From the NCBI GenBank assembly GCA_015068825.1, contig SVJU01000003.1:1-64000 (forward strand): a DNA stretch of 64,000 bases. The letters are read 5' to 3'. The stretch's first letter is position 1. Each line of letters begins with the position of its first letter. Source of the DNA: Oscillospiraceae bacterium (GTDB taxonomy: Bacteria; Bacillota; Clostridia; UMGS1810). Below are positions 51,650-61,149 of this stretch, in pieces. The notes beneath the pieces were generated by a model. That model saw only the letters and a list, made by a program, of their open reading frames with translations. It did no database searches and was not told the DNA's origin. The position numbers and the translations under genes are program-made.

Positions 51650-52314
51650 GTAATACTGTTTTTGTTAAAAAATACGATGAACCAAAATTTAATATAAAAG
51701 AAATTTTACGATATGCCCAGACAAAAGATGACAGCATAATTCCCATTATAAATGAGTGCATAGATGAGGTTAAAAATAAGCTTTCGTACAGGGTGTGCTA
51801 TGCGTTTTTTGACATTGTAAAAAACAATGATTTTTTTGATTTGAGTTTTACAAAAACAAAAAGCAAAAATCTTATGAAAAATTTAAAAGATTCATCAAAA
51901 ATTGTTTTATTTGGTGCAACTATCGGCATTGAAATTGATAGACTCATTGCAAAATATGGTAAAATATCTCCACTAAAAGCACTCATTTTTCAATCAATCG
52001 GTGCTGAAAGAATTGAAAGCCTTTGCGATATGTTTTGCGATGAAATATCAAAAGAAGTAAATAAAAATAATTTATTTACCCTTCCACGATTCAGCCCCGG
52101 ATATGGCGATTTTGAATTAGAAAATCAAAAAGATATTTTTAATGTGTTAAACCTTCATAAAAATATTGGTCTTACCTTAAATTCATCTTATATTATGTCA
52201 CCTTCAAAATCTGTTACGGCAATTATTGGAATAACCGATAAAAAGTGCGATTTTAACGCTCAAAAGTGCAAAAACTGCAATAAAAATGATTGCATCTATA
52301 AAGAAAGGAATTAA
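51646..52314 (+). CDS. Stand-alone MetH reactivation (SAM-binding) domain
   Basis: A 222-residue protein equivalent to the C-terminal activation domain of MetH, which reductively remethylates cob(II)alamin with SAM. Marks are RFSPGYGDFEL (about 145-155) and MSPSKSVTAIIGI (about 183-195), with a C-terminal Cys cluster CDFNAQKCKNCNKNDCIY. In many Firmicutes this domain is a separate gene next to metH, as here. Its start overlaps metF by 4 bp (ATGA). The Cys cluster could hold a metal or an FeS centre; this is inference. Confidence 0.92.
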   Translation: MSNTVFVKKYDEPKFNIKEILRYAQTKDDSIIPIINECIDEVKNKLSYRVCYAFFDIVKNNDFFDLSFTKTKSKNLMKNLKDSSKIVLFGATIGIEIDRLIAKYGKISPLKALIFQSIGAERIESLCDMFCDEISKEVNKNNLFTLPRFSPGYGDFELENQKDIFNVLNLHKNIGLTLNSSYIMSPSKSVTAIIGITDKKCDFNAQKCKNCNKNDCIYKERN

Positions 52315-52320
52315 TCTATT

Positions 52321-53430
52321 ATGGAAAGTATTATGGAATTAAATCCCACAGTTTGTGTTGTAAAAAACGAATATCAGATTATAATCATAACAAAAAAAGA
52401 TGCGCTTATAAAAATAAAGGTCGGAGATGAAATCTTTTATAACCATAGTAACGGAATAAGAATTTCATCAAAAGGCGTACATAAATTTTTTATTCCTCAA
52501 CATTTACTCGACAAAGAAAAATGCTACACTGTTTTTGCAAAAGAAATGGTAGAACGACTTGCTTATCACTCAAAAACAAAAGAAGAAGTAAAAAAAGATT
52601 TTAAATTTAAACCCATTACAAAAACCAAAAACATCAATATTTACCATCTTGCAGATGTTCACGGAAAAAAAGATATGGCAATAGGGTGCGCTAAAAAAGC
52701 AGACAAAGAAATCGACCTTCTTGTTTTAAACGGTGATATTTCAAGCACATCAAATACTTTTGACGATATAATACTATCCTATAAAATTGCCTCAGAAATT
52801 ACAAATGGCGAAATTCCATGTGTTATTTCAAGAGGAAATCACGATTTAAGAGGCCCCGGTGCAGAAAGATTAGCAGATTATATGCCAACAGATAATGGAA
52901 AATCATATTACACATTTAAAACAGGCTGTATATGGGGAATTCTTATAGATGCCGGCGAAGATAAAAACGATGACCATCCTGAATACGCAGACACAATGTG
53001 TTGCCATATTTTTAGAAAAGAGCAGGAAAAAGAAATTAAAAAGGTTATAGAAAATGCTAAATCTGAATACGAAAAAGACGATGTTAAATATAAGCTTATT
53101 ATATCTCATATACCTTTTACATTTAAATATAAAGAAGTTCATAATATTGAAAAAGAGCTTTACACAAGCATTGCAAAGCTTTTAAGAGAAAATATAAAAC
53201 CAAATCTTATGCTATGCGGGCACACTCACATAAAATGTATAAGCACACCAAAAAGCGAATATGACTATCTTGGACATCCGTGCACAGTTGTTGTAGGCTC
53301 TGATGAAAGATGTGATACAGACAAAGCAAGAATTTTATCAGGTGCTCTTATTACACTTAACAATCAAAACTTTGATGTAAGCTTTAATACCCAAAACAAA
53401 ATTTACGAAACACAAACACTAAGCTACTAA
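52321..53430 (+). CDS. Calcineurin-type metallophosphoesterase
   Basis: A 369-residue protein: an N-terminal beta-rich domain (1-85) of unknown role, then a metallophosphoesterase domain (about 105-340) with the metal motifs LADVHG, LNGDISS, SRGNHDLRG and CGHTHIK. The Fn3-like N-terminus is common in purple-acid-type phosphatases, but there is no signal peptide, so it acts in the cytoplasm. It lies inside the methionine operon, 6 bp after the reactivation gene and 20 bp before metH. A link to methyl-cycle by-products is possible but unproven. Confidence 0.88.
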   Translation: MESIMELNPTVCVVKNEYQIIIITKKDALIKIKVGDEIFYNHSNGIRISSKGVHKFFIPQHLLDKEKCYTVFAKEMVERLAYHSKTKEEVKKDFKFKPITKTKNINIYHLADVHGKKDMAIGCAKKADKEIDLLVLNGDISSTSNTFDDIILSYKIASEITNGEIPCVISRGNHDLRGPGAERLADYMPTDNGKSYYTFKTGCIWGILIDAGEDKNDDHPEYADTMCCHIFRKEQEKEIKKVIENAKSEYEKDDVKYKLIISHIPFTFKYKEVHNIEKELYTSIAKLLRENIKPNLMLCGHTHIKCISTPKSEYDYLGHPCTVVVGSDERCDTDKARILSGALITLNNQNFDVSFNTQNKIYETQTLSY

Positions 53431-53450
53431 ATAAAGCGGGAGTTTTTTAA

Positions 53451-55868
53451 ATGAATATACTTGACTTTTTAAAAGAAAATATACTTTATCTTGACGGCTC
53501 AATGGGAACACTTTTGCAAAAAAACGGTCTTAAATTAAACGAATTGCCTGAGGAGTGGAACATCACCCACCCTGATGTAATAAGAAAAATTCATCTTGAT
53601 TATTATAATAGTGGAAGCAATGTTGTATCTACAAACACATTTGGTGCAAACACTCTAAAATTTAATTTAGATGAGCTTGAAAAAATTATAAAAGCCGCAT
53701 TTGAAAATGCATATTTTGCAAAAGAAAATTCCACATCGAAGGGCGAAAAATTTATCGCACTTGATATTGGCCCTACAGGTAAGCTTTTAAAACCCTACGG
53801 CGACCTTGGTTTTGAAGATGCAGTTAAAATTTTTGCCGACACCATAAAGCTTGGTGTAAAGTATGGTGCTGACCTTATTTTTATTGAAACAATGAACGAT
53901 AGCTACGAAACAAAAGCGGCACTACTTGCGGCAAAAGAAAATTCAAATCTTCCCATTTTTGTATCAAACGCATACTCAGAAGATGGAAAACTTATGACAG
54001 GCGCTACCCCTGAAGCAATGGTTGCTCTTTTAGAGGGTATGGGTGCAGACGCAATTGGTGCAAACTGCTCATTAGGTCCAAAAATGCTTGAAGGTGTTGT
54101 TAAAAAGCTTTTAAAATATGCATCTGTTCCTGTAATTTTAAAACCAAACGCAGGTCTTCCAAAGGAAGAAAACGGCAAAACATTATATGATGTATCGCCC
54201 GAAGAATTTAGTGAAGATGTAAAAAATTATGTTAAAGATGGTGTAAGAATTGTAGGCGGATGCTGTGGCACAACACCTGAATATATAAAAGAAGTTTTTG
54301 AAAAGACAAAAGATTTAACTCCCAAACCTGCAGAAAAAAAAGACATAACTATGGTGTCATCTTACACACACGCAGTTTTGTTTGACAAAAAGCCTGTTTT
54401 AATTGGCGAAAGAATTAATCCGACAGGCAAAAAACGTTTTAAACAGGCTCTTTTGGAAAATGATATAAACTATATTTTAGAAGAAGGAATAAAACAGCAC
54501 TCAAAGGGTGTTGATATTCTTGATGTTAATGTAGGTCTTCCTGATATCGACGAAAATAAAATGCTTACTGATGTTGTAGAAGAGCTTCAGACTGTTACAA
54601 ACCTTCCGCTTCAGATTGACACAAGTAACTTTGAGGCAATGGAAAATGCACTAAGATGCTATAACGGCAAGGCTATGATAAACTCTGTAAACGGCAAAAA
54701 AGAGAGTATGGAAAAAATATTTCCTCTTGCAAAAAAATATGGTGGTGTTATTGTTGCTCTCACATTAGACGAAAACGGTATTCCCGAAAATAGCGAAGGC
54801 AGATTAAAAATTGCTAAAAAAATTATTGAAACTGCAAAAGAATATGGAATTGATAAAAAAGATATTATTTTTGACACTCTTGCAATGGCATTAAGTGCCG
54901 ACAAAGATGCGCCAAAAGAAACCTTAAAAGCTCTTTATGAAATAAAAAACACATTAAAATGCCACACATCGCTTGGTGTTTCAAATGTATCATTCGGACT
55001 TCCTTCAAGAGATGCAATAAACAGTACATTTTTTGCTATGGCTCTTACAAAAGGTCTTTCTGCGGCGATTATGAATCCTTATTCATTTGATATGATGAAA
55101 ACATATTATTCATACTGTGCGCTGTGTGGTATGGATGAAAATTTTGAAAAATACATTGACTATATGTCAAATAATGCTCCGTCACCTCAAAAAAGCGATG
55201 TGCCTGTTCAAAAGAGCGAAGTTTCAATCAATTCTGATGATAAAACAGAGCTTCAGCTTGCAATAGAAAAAGGCTTAAAGGATAAAGCAGGTGAGCTTAC
55301 ACAATCACTTATCAAAACAATTAATCCTTTTGATATTATTCAGAATGAAGTTATTCCTGCACTTGATGTTGTGGGAAAAGGCTTTGAAGAAAAAAAGGTT
55401 TATCTTCCGCAGCTTTTAATGAGTGCCGAGGCAGCAAAAGCATCGTTTGAATGTATAAAACAAAACGCATCAACCTCAAAAAGTGATATGACAAAAAAAT
55501 GCACTGTTGTAATTGCAACAGTACATGGTGATATTCACGATATAGGCAAAAACATTGTAAAGCTTCTTTTAGAGAACTATGGTTTTGATGTTATTGACCT
55601 TGGAAAAGATGTTCCGCCTGAAACGATTTTGGAAAAGGTTACCGAAACAAACGCCCCTATTGTGGGACTTAGTGCACTTATGACAACAACTGTTCCAAAA
55701 ATGGAAGAAACAATTAAACTATTAAATAAAAAAGCTCCCAACTGCAAAACAATTGTTGGCGGTGCAGTATTAAACAAAGAATATGCTGATAAAATCGGTG
55801 CTGATAAATACGCCAAAGATGCTATGGAAGCAGTAAGATATGCAGACATTATAAATTCCAAATTATAA
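53451..55868 (+). CDS. metH: Cobalamin-dependent methionine synthase MetH (core)
   Basis: An 805-residue enzyme that methylates homocysteine via B12. Modules: homocysteine-binding (1-295; zinc ligands Cys206, Cys271 and Cys272 in VGGCCGTTP), pterin-binding (about 305-570, GERINPTGKKRFK and DVNVGLPD), B12 cap (about 610-680) and B12-binding (about 685-805, DIHDIG with lower axial His696). It lacks the C-terminal reactivation domain, which is the separate gene at 51646-52314. Such split MetH is common in Clostridia and Thermotogae. The last gene of the operon with metF. Confidence 0.95.
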   Translation: MNILDFLKENILYLDGSMGTLLQKNGLKLNELPEEWNITHPDVIRKIHLDYYNSGSNVVSTNTFGANTLKFNLDELEKIIKAAFENAYFAKENSTSKGEKFIALDIGPTGKLLKPYGDLGFEDAVKIFADTIKLGVKYGADLIFIETMNDSYETKAALLAAKENSNLPIFVSNAYSEDGKLMTGATPEAMVALLEGMGADAIGANCSLGPKMLEGVVKKLLKYASVPVILKPNAGLPKEENGKTLYDVSPEEFSEDVKNYVKDGVRIVGGCCGTTPEYIKEVFEKTKDLTPKPAEKKDITMVSSYTHAVLFDKKPVLIGERINPTGKKRFKQALLENDINYILEEGIKQHSKGVDILDVNVGLPDIDENKMLTDVVEELQTVTNLPLQIDTSNFEAMENALRCYNGKAMINSVNGKKESMEKIFPLAKKYGGVIVALTLDENGIPENSEGRLKIAKKIIETAKEYGIDKKDIIFDTLAMALSADKDAPKETLKALYEIKNTLKCHTSLGVSNVSFGLPSRDAINSTFFAMALTKGLSAAIMNPYSFDMMKTYYSYCALCGMDENFEKYIDYMSNNAPSPQKSDVPVQKSEVSINSDDKTELQLAIEKGLKDKAGELTQSLIKTINPFDIIQNEVIPALDVVGKGFEEKKVYLPQLLMSAEAAKASFECIKQNASTSKSDMTKKCTVVIATVHGDIHDIGKNIVKLLLENYGFDVIDLGKDVPPETILEKVTETNAPIVGLSALMTTTVPKMEETIKLLNKKAPNCKTIVGGAVLNKEYADKIGADKYAKDAMEAVRYADIINSKL

Positions 55869-55963
55869 TAGAATAGTTCATTTTTTAAAAAGGATACTGC
55901 CTTGTATTTTTTATATAATCATTATATAATTTTAAAAAGCTTTTTAAAAAAAGGGTGATATAT

Positions 55964-56881
55964 ATGCAAAAGAATGGACAAATGTGGTACGATACCGACG
56001 GCAATGAAATACAGGCACACGGCGGCTGTATAATTAATTATGAAGGAACATACTATTGGTATGGCGAAAATAAAAACGGAATAACCAAAAACAGAAGAAT
56101 GGATTTTATAGGTTTTTCGTGCTATTCATCAAAGGATTTGGTAAACTGGAAAAACGAAGGCCTGGCTTTTAAAGCTATTACAGAGACAGCTGACCACGAA
56201 GCAGGCATAAAATCAATTGGAGAACGACCAAAGGTTGTTTACAGCAAAAAAATAAACAAGTTTGTTATGTGGTGGCATCTTGATAATATGCAATATGATT
56301 TATCACGCGCAGCTTATGCACTTTCTGATAATCCAACAGGCCCATTTATATATGTAAAATCTTTTAAACCAAATGTAATTGATATGTTTGATTTTACCGT
56401 TTTTGTTGATAACGACGAAAAAGCTTATCTTGTTCACGCATCCGACAGAAATAAAACCATGGTTATTGCCGAGCTTAATGATGAATATACTGCTCCGACA
56501 GGAAATTACAAAAAGATTTTTACCGATCAGATAAGAGAAGCTCCCGTTATGTATCATGCCGATAACGGAATGTATTACCTTGCAACATCAAGCTGTACAG
56601 GCTACGACCCAAATTCAATGCTTTACGCAATATCAAGAAATAATTCAATTTTTGGATTATGGGTGCTTTTGGATAATCCTTGTATGGGAAGAGAAGACTA
56701 CCGCAAAACTTTTCAGGGTCAGGGTACATATCCATTATATATCAATGGTAAATATTATATTATGCTTGACCACTGGAATCCAAATGATATAAAATCATCC
56801 GGATACAGTATTCTTCCTGTTAAATTTGACAAAACTTATATGGAAGTTATGTGGCAGGACGAATGGAAGGGTATCCAATAA
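55964..56881 (+). CDS. Glycoside hydrolase family 43-like beta-propeller protein
   Basis: A 305-residue cytoplasmic GH43-type five-bladed propeller. It opens with WYDTDGNEIQAHGGCIINYEG and YYWYGENK, then SSKDLVNWKNEGLAF, GERPKVVYS, FDFTVFVD and a late YPLYINGKYYIMLDHW. The INAHGG-like start suits the GH43_24 branch (exo-beta-1,3-galactanases), whose members lack the standard Asp base; I cannot prove the substrate. No signal peptide is present. ATG at 55964 has AAGGGTG upstream; a GTG at 55955 lies within that site. Closed by a strong terminator. Confidence 0.82.
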   Translation: MQKNGQMWYDTDGNEIQAHGGCIINYEGTYYWYGENKNGITKNRRMDFIGFSCYSSKDLVNWKNEGLAFKAITETADHEAGIKSIGERPKVVYSKKINKFVMWWHLDNMQYDLSRAAYALSDNPTGPFIYVKSFKPNVIDMFDFTVFVDNDEKAYLVHASDRNKTMVIAELNDEYTAPTGNYKKIFTDQIREAPVMYHADNGMYYLATSSCTGYDPNSMLYAISRNNSIFGLWVLLDNPCMGREDYRKTFQGQGTYPLYINGKYYIMLDHWNPNDIKSSGYSILPVKFDKTYMEVMWQDEWKGIQ

Positions 56882-56888
56882 AAAAAAT

Positions 56889-56923
56889 TAAGGTACGGAA
56901 TTTTAAAATTCCGTACCTTTTTA
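56889..56923 (+). terminator. Bidirectional intrinsic terminator
   Basis: AAGGTACGGAATTT/AAATTCCGTACCTT, a 14-bp stem with T run, between the GH43 gene and the convergent SLH gene. Confidence 0.93.
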
Positions 56924-59227
56924 TTATTTTTCTCTTACCACAATAATTCTTACTCTGCCGCCTTTTGATTCGTCTTTATCATAATATGCGGTAATTGATT
57001 TATAATCAGAAAGCTTTTCGATTGCAGTATCAATCGGGGTTATAAGATATTTATATGTACTTGAAGTTCCATCATATACTGCACTATAAATAATAACATC
57101 ATCCGAAAGCTTATATTTAACATTTTGCGCAATAATGTACTCTCCTGTTAAGTCACTTACTTTTCCTTCAGTTGCAAAAAGTGCTTTTACAGTATCAATT
57201 TTGCCTCCTGATACAGAAAGTCTTGCTCCGCTGCTTGCCGAAACAGGAAGATATCTGCCGTTATCGGTATAAGTTGAACCATTTGAATCAAAAGTATAAC
57301 TATACCCTCTTACATTACCGTCACCATCTTTTGTTGTTTTTACACTTGCAGTAATTGCATAGGTATAAACATCACCTGTAACATCTTTAAGTATCATTTT
57401 GGTAATTTCACCACTTGCGTTCTTCTCTACATAAAGTGTATTTGATGAGGTAATACTTAATCCGTCAAGGCGTTGTAAATACACATTTTTATAAAGAGTA
57501 GGCTCGTCTTCATAAATTGTGCCAACATCAAGAATTTCTGCATTTTCTGAAACATAAGTTGAACCTATCATCATTTTAGATGCTTTAACTACTCCAAGTG
57601 TCTGCGGATTAGAAGCTTTTGTAATTTTTCCTTCGCCGTTTGTAAATGTAACATTTACCGCAAGGTTTTTAAAGCTTGAATAGTTTTTATCTGTTTTATA
57701 TTCATTCTCCTTACCATCTGTAGTAACAACCTTTGCAAAGAAAGAGCTGTAATCGTTTCCGTCAGAATCCTTATAAATTTTACTTCCTGCATCGGTTAAA
57801 TATCCGACTATGCTTGTAGAAATATTTCCTGCAACCGAAACATCGGCAATTTTGCCGTCTTTTCCTAAAAATACAGTAATTGTATCTCCATATTTAAAGT
57901 TTCCTGCTGCAGATAATTTATTATATGCGCTTGCACTTTCAATATCATAAGTTGTGCCCGAAATTTCTATACTTGAAGGGTTATCTCTGTTTGGCGAAGC
58001 ATTTTCATACACACCTGTAACCTTTTTAGAGTATGCAAGAACCATATCAACGCCTTTATTATAGTAGACAATATCATTTGTTTTAATATCGCCCGATGCA
58101 CATTTTACGCCATCACGCACAAATGACGAGGTAGATACATTTGCGCCAATATTTGATGCCCAAGCCGAATTTGTAACCGTAACAGGACCTATAAGAGTAC
58201 CTTCATTATATATAAGATAATCTATTGCTCCAAAATCATCATATCTTACTGTTATTTCATCGCCCATATCAAGTTTGGATTTAACCTGAGAAAAAGTACT
58301 TTTATTACTGCCTTCATAAATATCAAGACCATCTTTGAATGTAAGCTCTTTAAACTGTGAATTATCAAGAACAATAACCTTATTGTCAAGTACAGAATAT
58401 ACTGCATATTTTTCGGTTGTATATTCAGTATTTGGAATAAACGCAACCATTGTATCGTTTTCTTTTATAATTGCATTGCCTTTTTTGCCAAGATAATCAA
58501 GGTTGAGATAATCCCCTATTTCATATGTAGACTCACTTGTAGCAATTTTATTTGCGCCAACCGAGGAATCCTCATTTGATGTAGCAATTAAAATTATGTT
58601 TTCTTTAAGTGCACAATCAAATACACTCATATATTCTGAATTTGAACCATCTTTCATCTTACAGTTTAAAAGATTGTATACAAGTGTTATTGCATCTTTT
58701 CTTGTAAGAAAAGAGCCAATTGAAAGGTCAATATTATCCACCAAATCAATATTTTGTGCAATTCCCATAGGACCATACGGCCACGATGAGCCAAAATCAT
58801 CGTTTGTATATCCCAAAAGCTTTAAAAAGATTGTTACTGCCTCTTCATAAAGAACGGTTGAATCAGGTCTGAAGGTAGAATCCTCATACCCATTTACATA
58901 TTTATTTGTAAGTGCAACTTTTATATATGGAGCTGCCCAATGCTTATATGAAACATCTTTAAAAGGCGATATTTTAAGGCTTGATGCAACCATATTCCGA
59001 CTCTTAGATGCCGCAACTGCAATTTTAGAAAACTCTGCTCTTGTAACCAAATCGTCAAGGCGGTAGTTTCCGTCTGGATCGCCATTTATTATATTGAAGC
59101 TTTTAATAAATTCGATATAGTTTTCTGCCGAAAATTCTTTGCTTTGATGAGCAAATGCTGACATATTCGGTATTAAAAGACAAAGTATAACAAAAAGCGA
59201 AACTACTTTTTTTATCATAAAACTCAT
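56924..59227 (-). CDS. S-layer homology (SLH) domain surface protein
   Basis: A 767-residue exported protein. Signal peptide 1-27 precedes three SLH repeats (about 28-85, 88-148 and 150-205) with the typical DPDGNYRLDDLVTRAEFSKI, GYEDSTFRPDSTVLYEEAV and RKDAITLVYNLL patterns; these anchor proteins to pyruvylated wall polymers. The rest (about 215-767) is beta-rich, low in Cys, with repeated KIADVSV/KGKITKAS-like strands. I recognise no enzyme motif there. It lies 13 bp after the MacB-type permease gene on the same strand, an unusual position for a surface protein. Confidence 0.87.
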   Translation of the reverse strand: MSFMIKKVVSLFVILCLLIPNMSAFAHQSKEFSAENYIEFIKSFNIINGDPDGNYRLDDLVTRAEFSKIAVAASKSRNMVASSLKISPFKDVSYKHWAAPYIKVALTNKYVNGYEDSTFRPDSTVLYEEAVTIFLKLLGYTNDDFGSSWPYGPMGIAQNIDLVDNIDLSIGSFLTRKDAITLVYNLLNCKMKDGSNSEYMSVFDCALKENIILIATSNEDSSVGANKIATSESTYEIGDYLNLDYLGKKGNAIIKENDTMVAFIPNTEYTTEKYAVYSVLDNKVIVLDNSQFKELTFKDGLDIYEGSNKSTFSQVKSKLDMGDEITVRYDDFGAIDYLIYNEGTLIGPVTVTNSAWASNIGANVSTSSFVRDGVKCASGDIKTNDIVYYNKGVDMVLAYSKKVTGVYENASPNRDNPSSIEISGTTYDIESASAYNKLSAAGNFKYGDTITVFLGKDGKIADVSVAGNISTSIVGYLTDAGSKIYKDSDGNDYSSFFAKVVTTDGKENEYKTDKNYSSFKNLAVNVTFTNGEGKITKASNPQTLGVVKASKMMIGSTYVSENAEILDVGTIYEDEPTLYKNVYLQRLDGLSITSSNTLYVEKNASGEITKMILKDVTGDVYTYAITASVKTTKDGDGNVRGYSYTFDSNGSTYTDNGRYLPVSASSGARLSVSGGKIDTVKALFATEGKVSDLTGEYIIAQNVKYKLSDDVIIYSAVYDGTSSTYKYLITPIDTAIEKLSDYKSITAYYDKDESKGGRVRIIVVREK

Positions 59228-59240
59228 CCTCTCTTAAAAA

Positions 59241-60425
59241 TCAGTCATATCTTAAAGCATCTATCGGATTTAAAGCTGCCGCTTTTTTTGCAGGGAAATA
59301 TCCGAATGCCACTCCGATAAGTGCAGAAACAGTAAACGATATTATTATTGCCGAAATCGACACAACGGGGTTTAATCCCTCAACAAACCGGGCGGCATAC
59401 GAGCCTATAATTCCAAGAATTATACCTAAAATTCCGCCAATTGAGCTTGTTGTAATTGCTTCAACAACAAACTGACTCATAATATCCCACGGTGCTGCTC
59501 CAAGCGACTTTCTTATGCCTATTTCTCTTGTTCTTTCGGTAACCGATACAAGCATAATATTCATAATACCTATACCACCTACAAGAAGCGAAATTCCTGC
59601 AACAGCCGCACCCATAAGACTCATTTTTGCCGTCATATCATCCATTGTTTCTATAAGTGATGACATATTTGTAACTGTATAGGCATTTGTATTTGAAAAC
59701 ACATCATAAAGATATTTTTCGATAAGTGTCTGCGCCTTATCAGCCACCTCTTTTGAAAGTGCACAAAAAGTATATGAGCCTATTGTAAAAGTATATGCAA
59801 GCTTTTGCGCAACTGTATAAGGAATAATTACAATATCATCTGCACTTGATTGGGCGCTGTCTGCTTTTTCTTCTAAAACACCAACAATTGTAAAAGTTTT
59901 GCCGTTGATTTTAAGCTCGTTTCCAAGTGCATTTTCACTTGTACCAAAAAACTCTTTTGCAACATAAGTTCCAACAACACAGTTTGTAAGGCGTGCATTG
60001 CAATCCATATATTGCAAATCTCTTCCGTATTCGGCTTTTTTGTTGTTAATCTCTGCATAACTTTCGTTTGCGCCTGTTACCGAAGTTGTATCAAGATTTT
60101 CACTGCCTGATTTTACAACTGCACCTGCAACAGTAATAGAAGGCGTCATACCTTTTAAAAGTGTTGGATTATCATCAACCAAAGATTGCATATCGTCTAT
60201 ATCTACACTTCGGCTGCTGCCTCTGCCTCTTACCGAAACAATAATATTTGTTGCACCCATAGAATCAAATTCATCAAGTATTGTTTTGGTCATACCATTT
60301 ATGGTACTTACAATTATAATAACCGCCGCAACACCTATAATTATGCCAAGCATAGTAAGAAAGGAACGCATTTTACTGCCCATAAGGCTTTTTAATGCCA
60401 GAATAAGCGATTGCTTTATACTCAA
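59241..60425 (-). CDS. MacB-type ABC transporter permease
   Basis: A 394-residue permease with an N-terminal membrane helix (about 17-40), a large extracytoplasmic domain (about 45-265; MacB periplasmic core type) and three helices near the C-terminus (about 272-375, FtsX domain with GIGIMNIMLVSVTERTREIGIRKSLGA). This fits mechanotransmission exporters that move peptides, antibiotics or lipids. The start codon ATG overlaps the ATPase stop by 4 bp. Confidence 0.93.
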   Translation of the reverse strand: MSIKQSLILALKSLMGSKMRSFLTMLGIIIGVAAVIIIVSTINGMTKTILDEFDSMGATNIIVSVRGRGSSRSVDIDDMQSLVDDNPTLLKGMTPSITVAGAVVKSGSENLDTTSVTGANESYAEINNKKAEYGRDLQYMDCNARLTNCVVGTYVAKEFFGTSENALGNELKINGKTFTIVGVLEEKADSAQSSADDIVIIPYTVAQKLAYTFTIGSYTFCALSKEVADKAQTLIEKYLYDVFSNTNAYTVTNMSSLIETMDDMTAKMSLMGAAVAGISLLVGGIGIMNIMLVSVTERTREIGIRKSLGAAPWDIMSQFVVEAITTSSIGGILGIILGIIGSYAARFVEGLNPVVSISAIIISFTVSALIGVAFGYFPAKKAAALNPIDALRYD

Positions 60426-61126
60426 ACTGCCCCCTCCTCTTCTTTTGCGGGAATGTTAAACTCATCCGATATAATCTTTCCGTCATGAATTCTTACAATT
60501 CGTTTAGTCTGGGCAGCAATTGAGTTATCGTGTGTGATAAGCACAATTGTTGTGCCTTCATCATTTAATTTTTTTAAAAGTGCAAGAACATCTCTGCCCG
60601 TTTTTGAATCAAGAGCACCGGTTGGCTCATCGGCAAGAATAACAGGCGGCTCTCCTGCAAGAGCTCTTGCAATAGAAACTCTTTGCTGCTGACCACCCGA
60701 TAGTTGTGACGGAAATTTTGATAGTCTGTCGCCAAGTCCTACTCTCTCAAGAGCAATTTTTGCCATTTCTTTACGCTTTGACGGATTTATTCTTCTGTAA
60801 ATTAACGGAAGCTCCACATTTTCCAAAAGATTTAACTTTGGAATTAAATTATATTGCTGAAAAACAAATCCCAGCTCTTTGTTTCGTATGTAGGCAAGCT
60901 CTTTTTCGTTCATCTTGCTTACATCGTTTCCGTGAAGATAATACTCACCGCTTGTGGGAATATCAAGACATCCGATAATGTTCATACAAGTAGATTTACC
61001 CGAGCCTGATGAGCCTACAATTGATGTAAATTCACCCTTGTCAACAAAAAGCGAAACACCGTCAAGAGCTCTTATTTCGCTGTCACCGTCGGAGTATATT
61101 TTGTATACATTTTTAAGTTCTATCAT
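60422..61126 (-). CDS. MacB-type ABC transporter ATP-binding protein
   Basis: A 234-residue ATPase of the LolD/MacB/FtsE group. Walker A GSSGSGKST is at 38-46, Q-loop at FVFQQYNLIP (88-97), signature LSGGQQQR at 142-149, Walker B VILADEPTGALD at 162-173 and H-loop near LITHD (about 196-200). It pairs with the permease (4-bp overlap) and the membrane-fusion protein (23 bp upstream). Confidence 0.96.
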   Translation of the reverse strand: MIELKNVYKIYSDGDSEIRALDGVSLFVDKGEFTSIVGSSGSGKSTCMNIIGCLDIPTSGEYYLHGNDVSKMNEKELAYIRNKELGFVFQQYNLIPKLNLLENVELPLIYRRINPSKRKEMAKIALERVGLGDRLSKFPSQLSGGQQQRVSIARALAGEPPVILADEPTGALDSKTGRDVLALLKKLNDEGTTIVLITHDNSIAAQTKRIVRIHDGKIISDEFNIPAKEEEGAV

Positions 61127-61149
61127 ATATAATTACTCCCATAATAATT

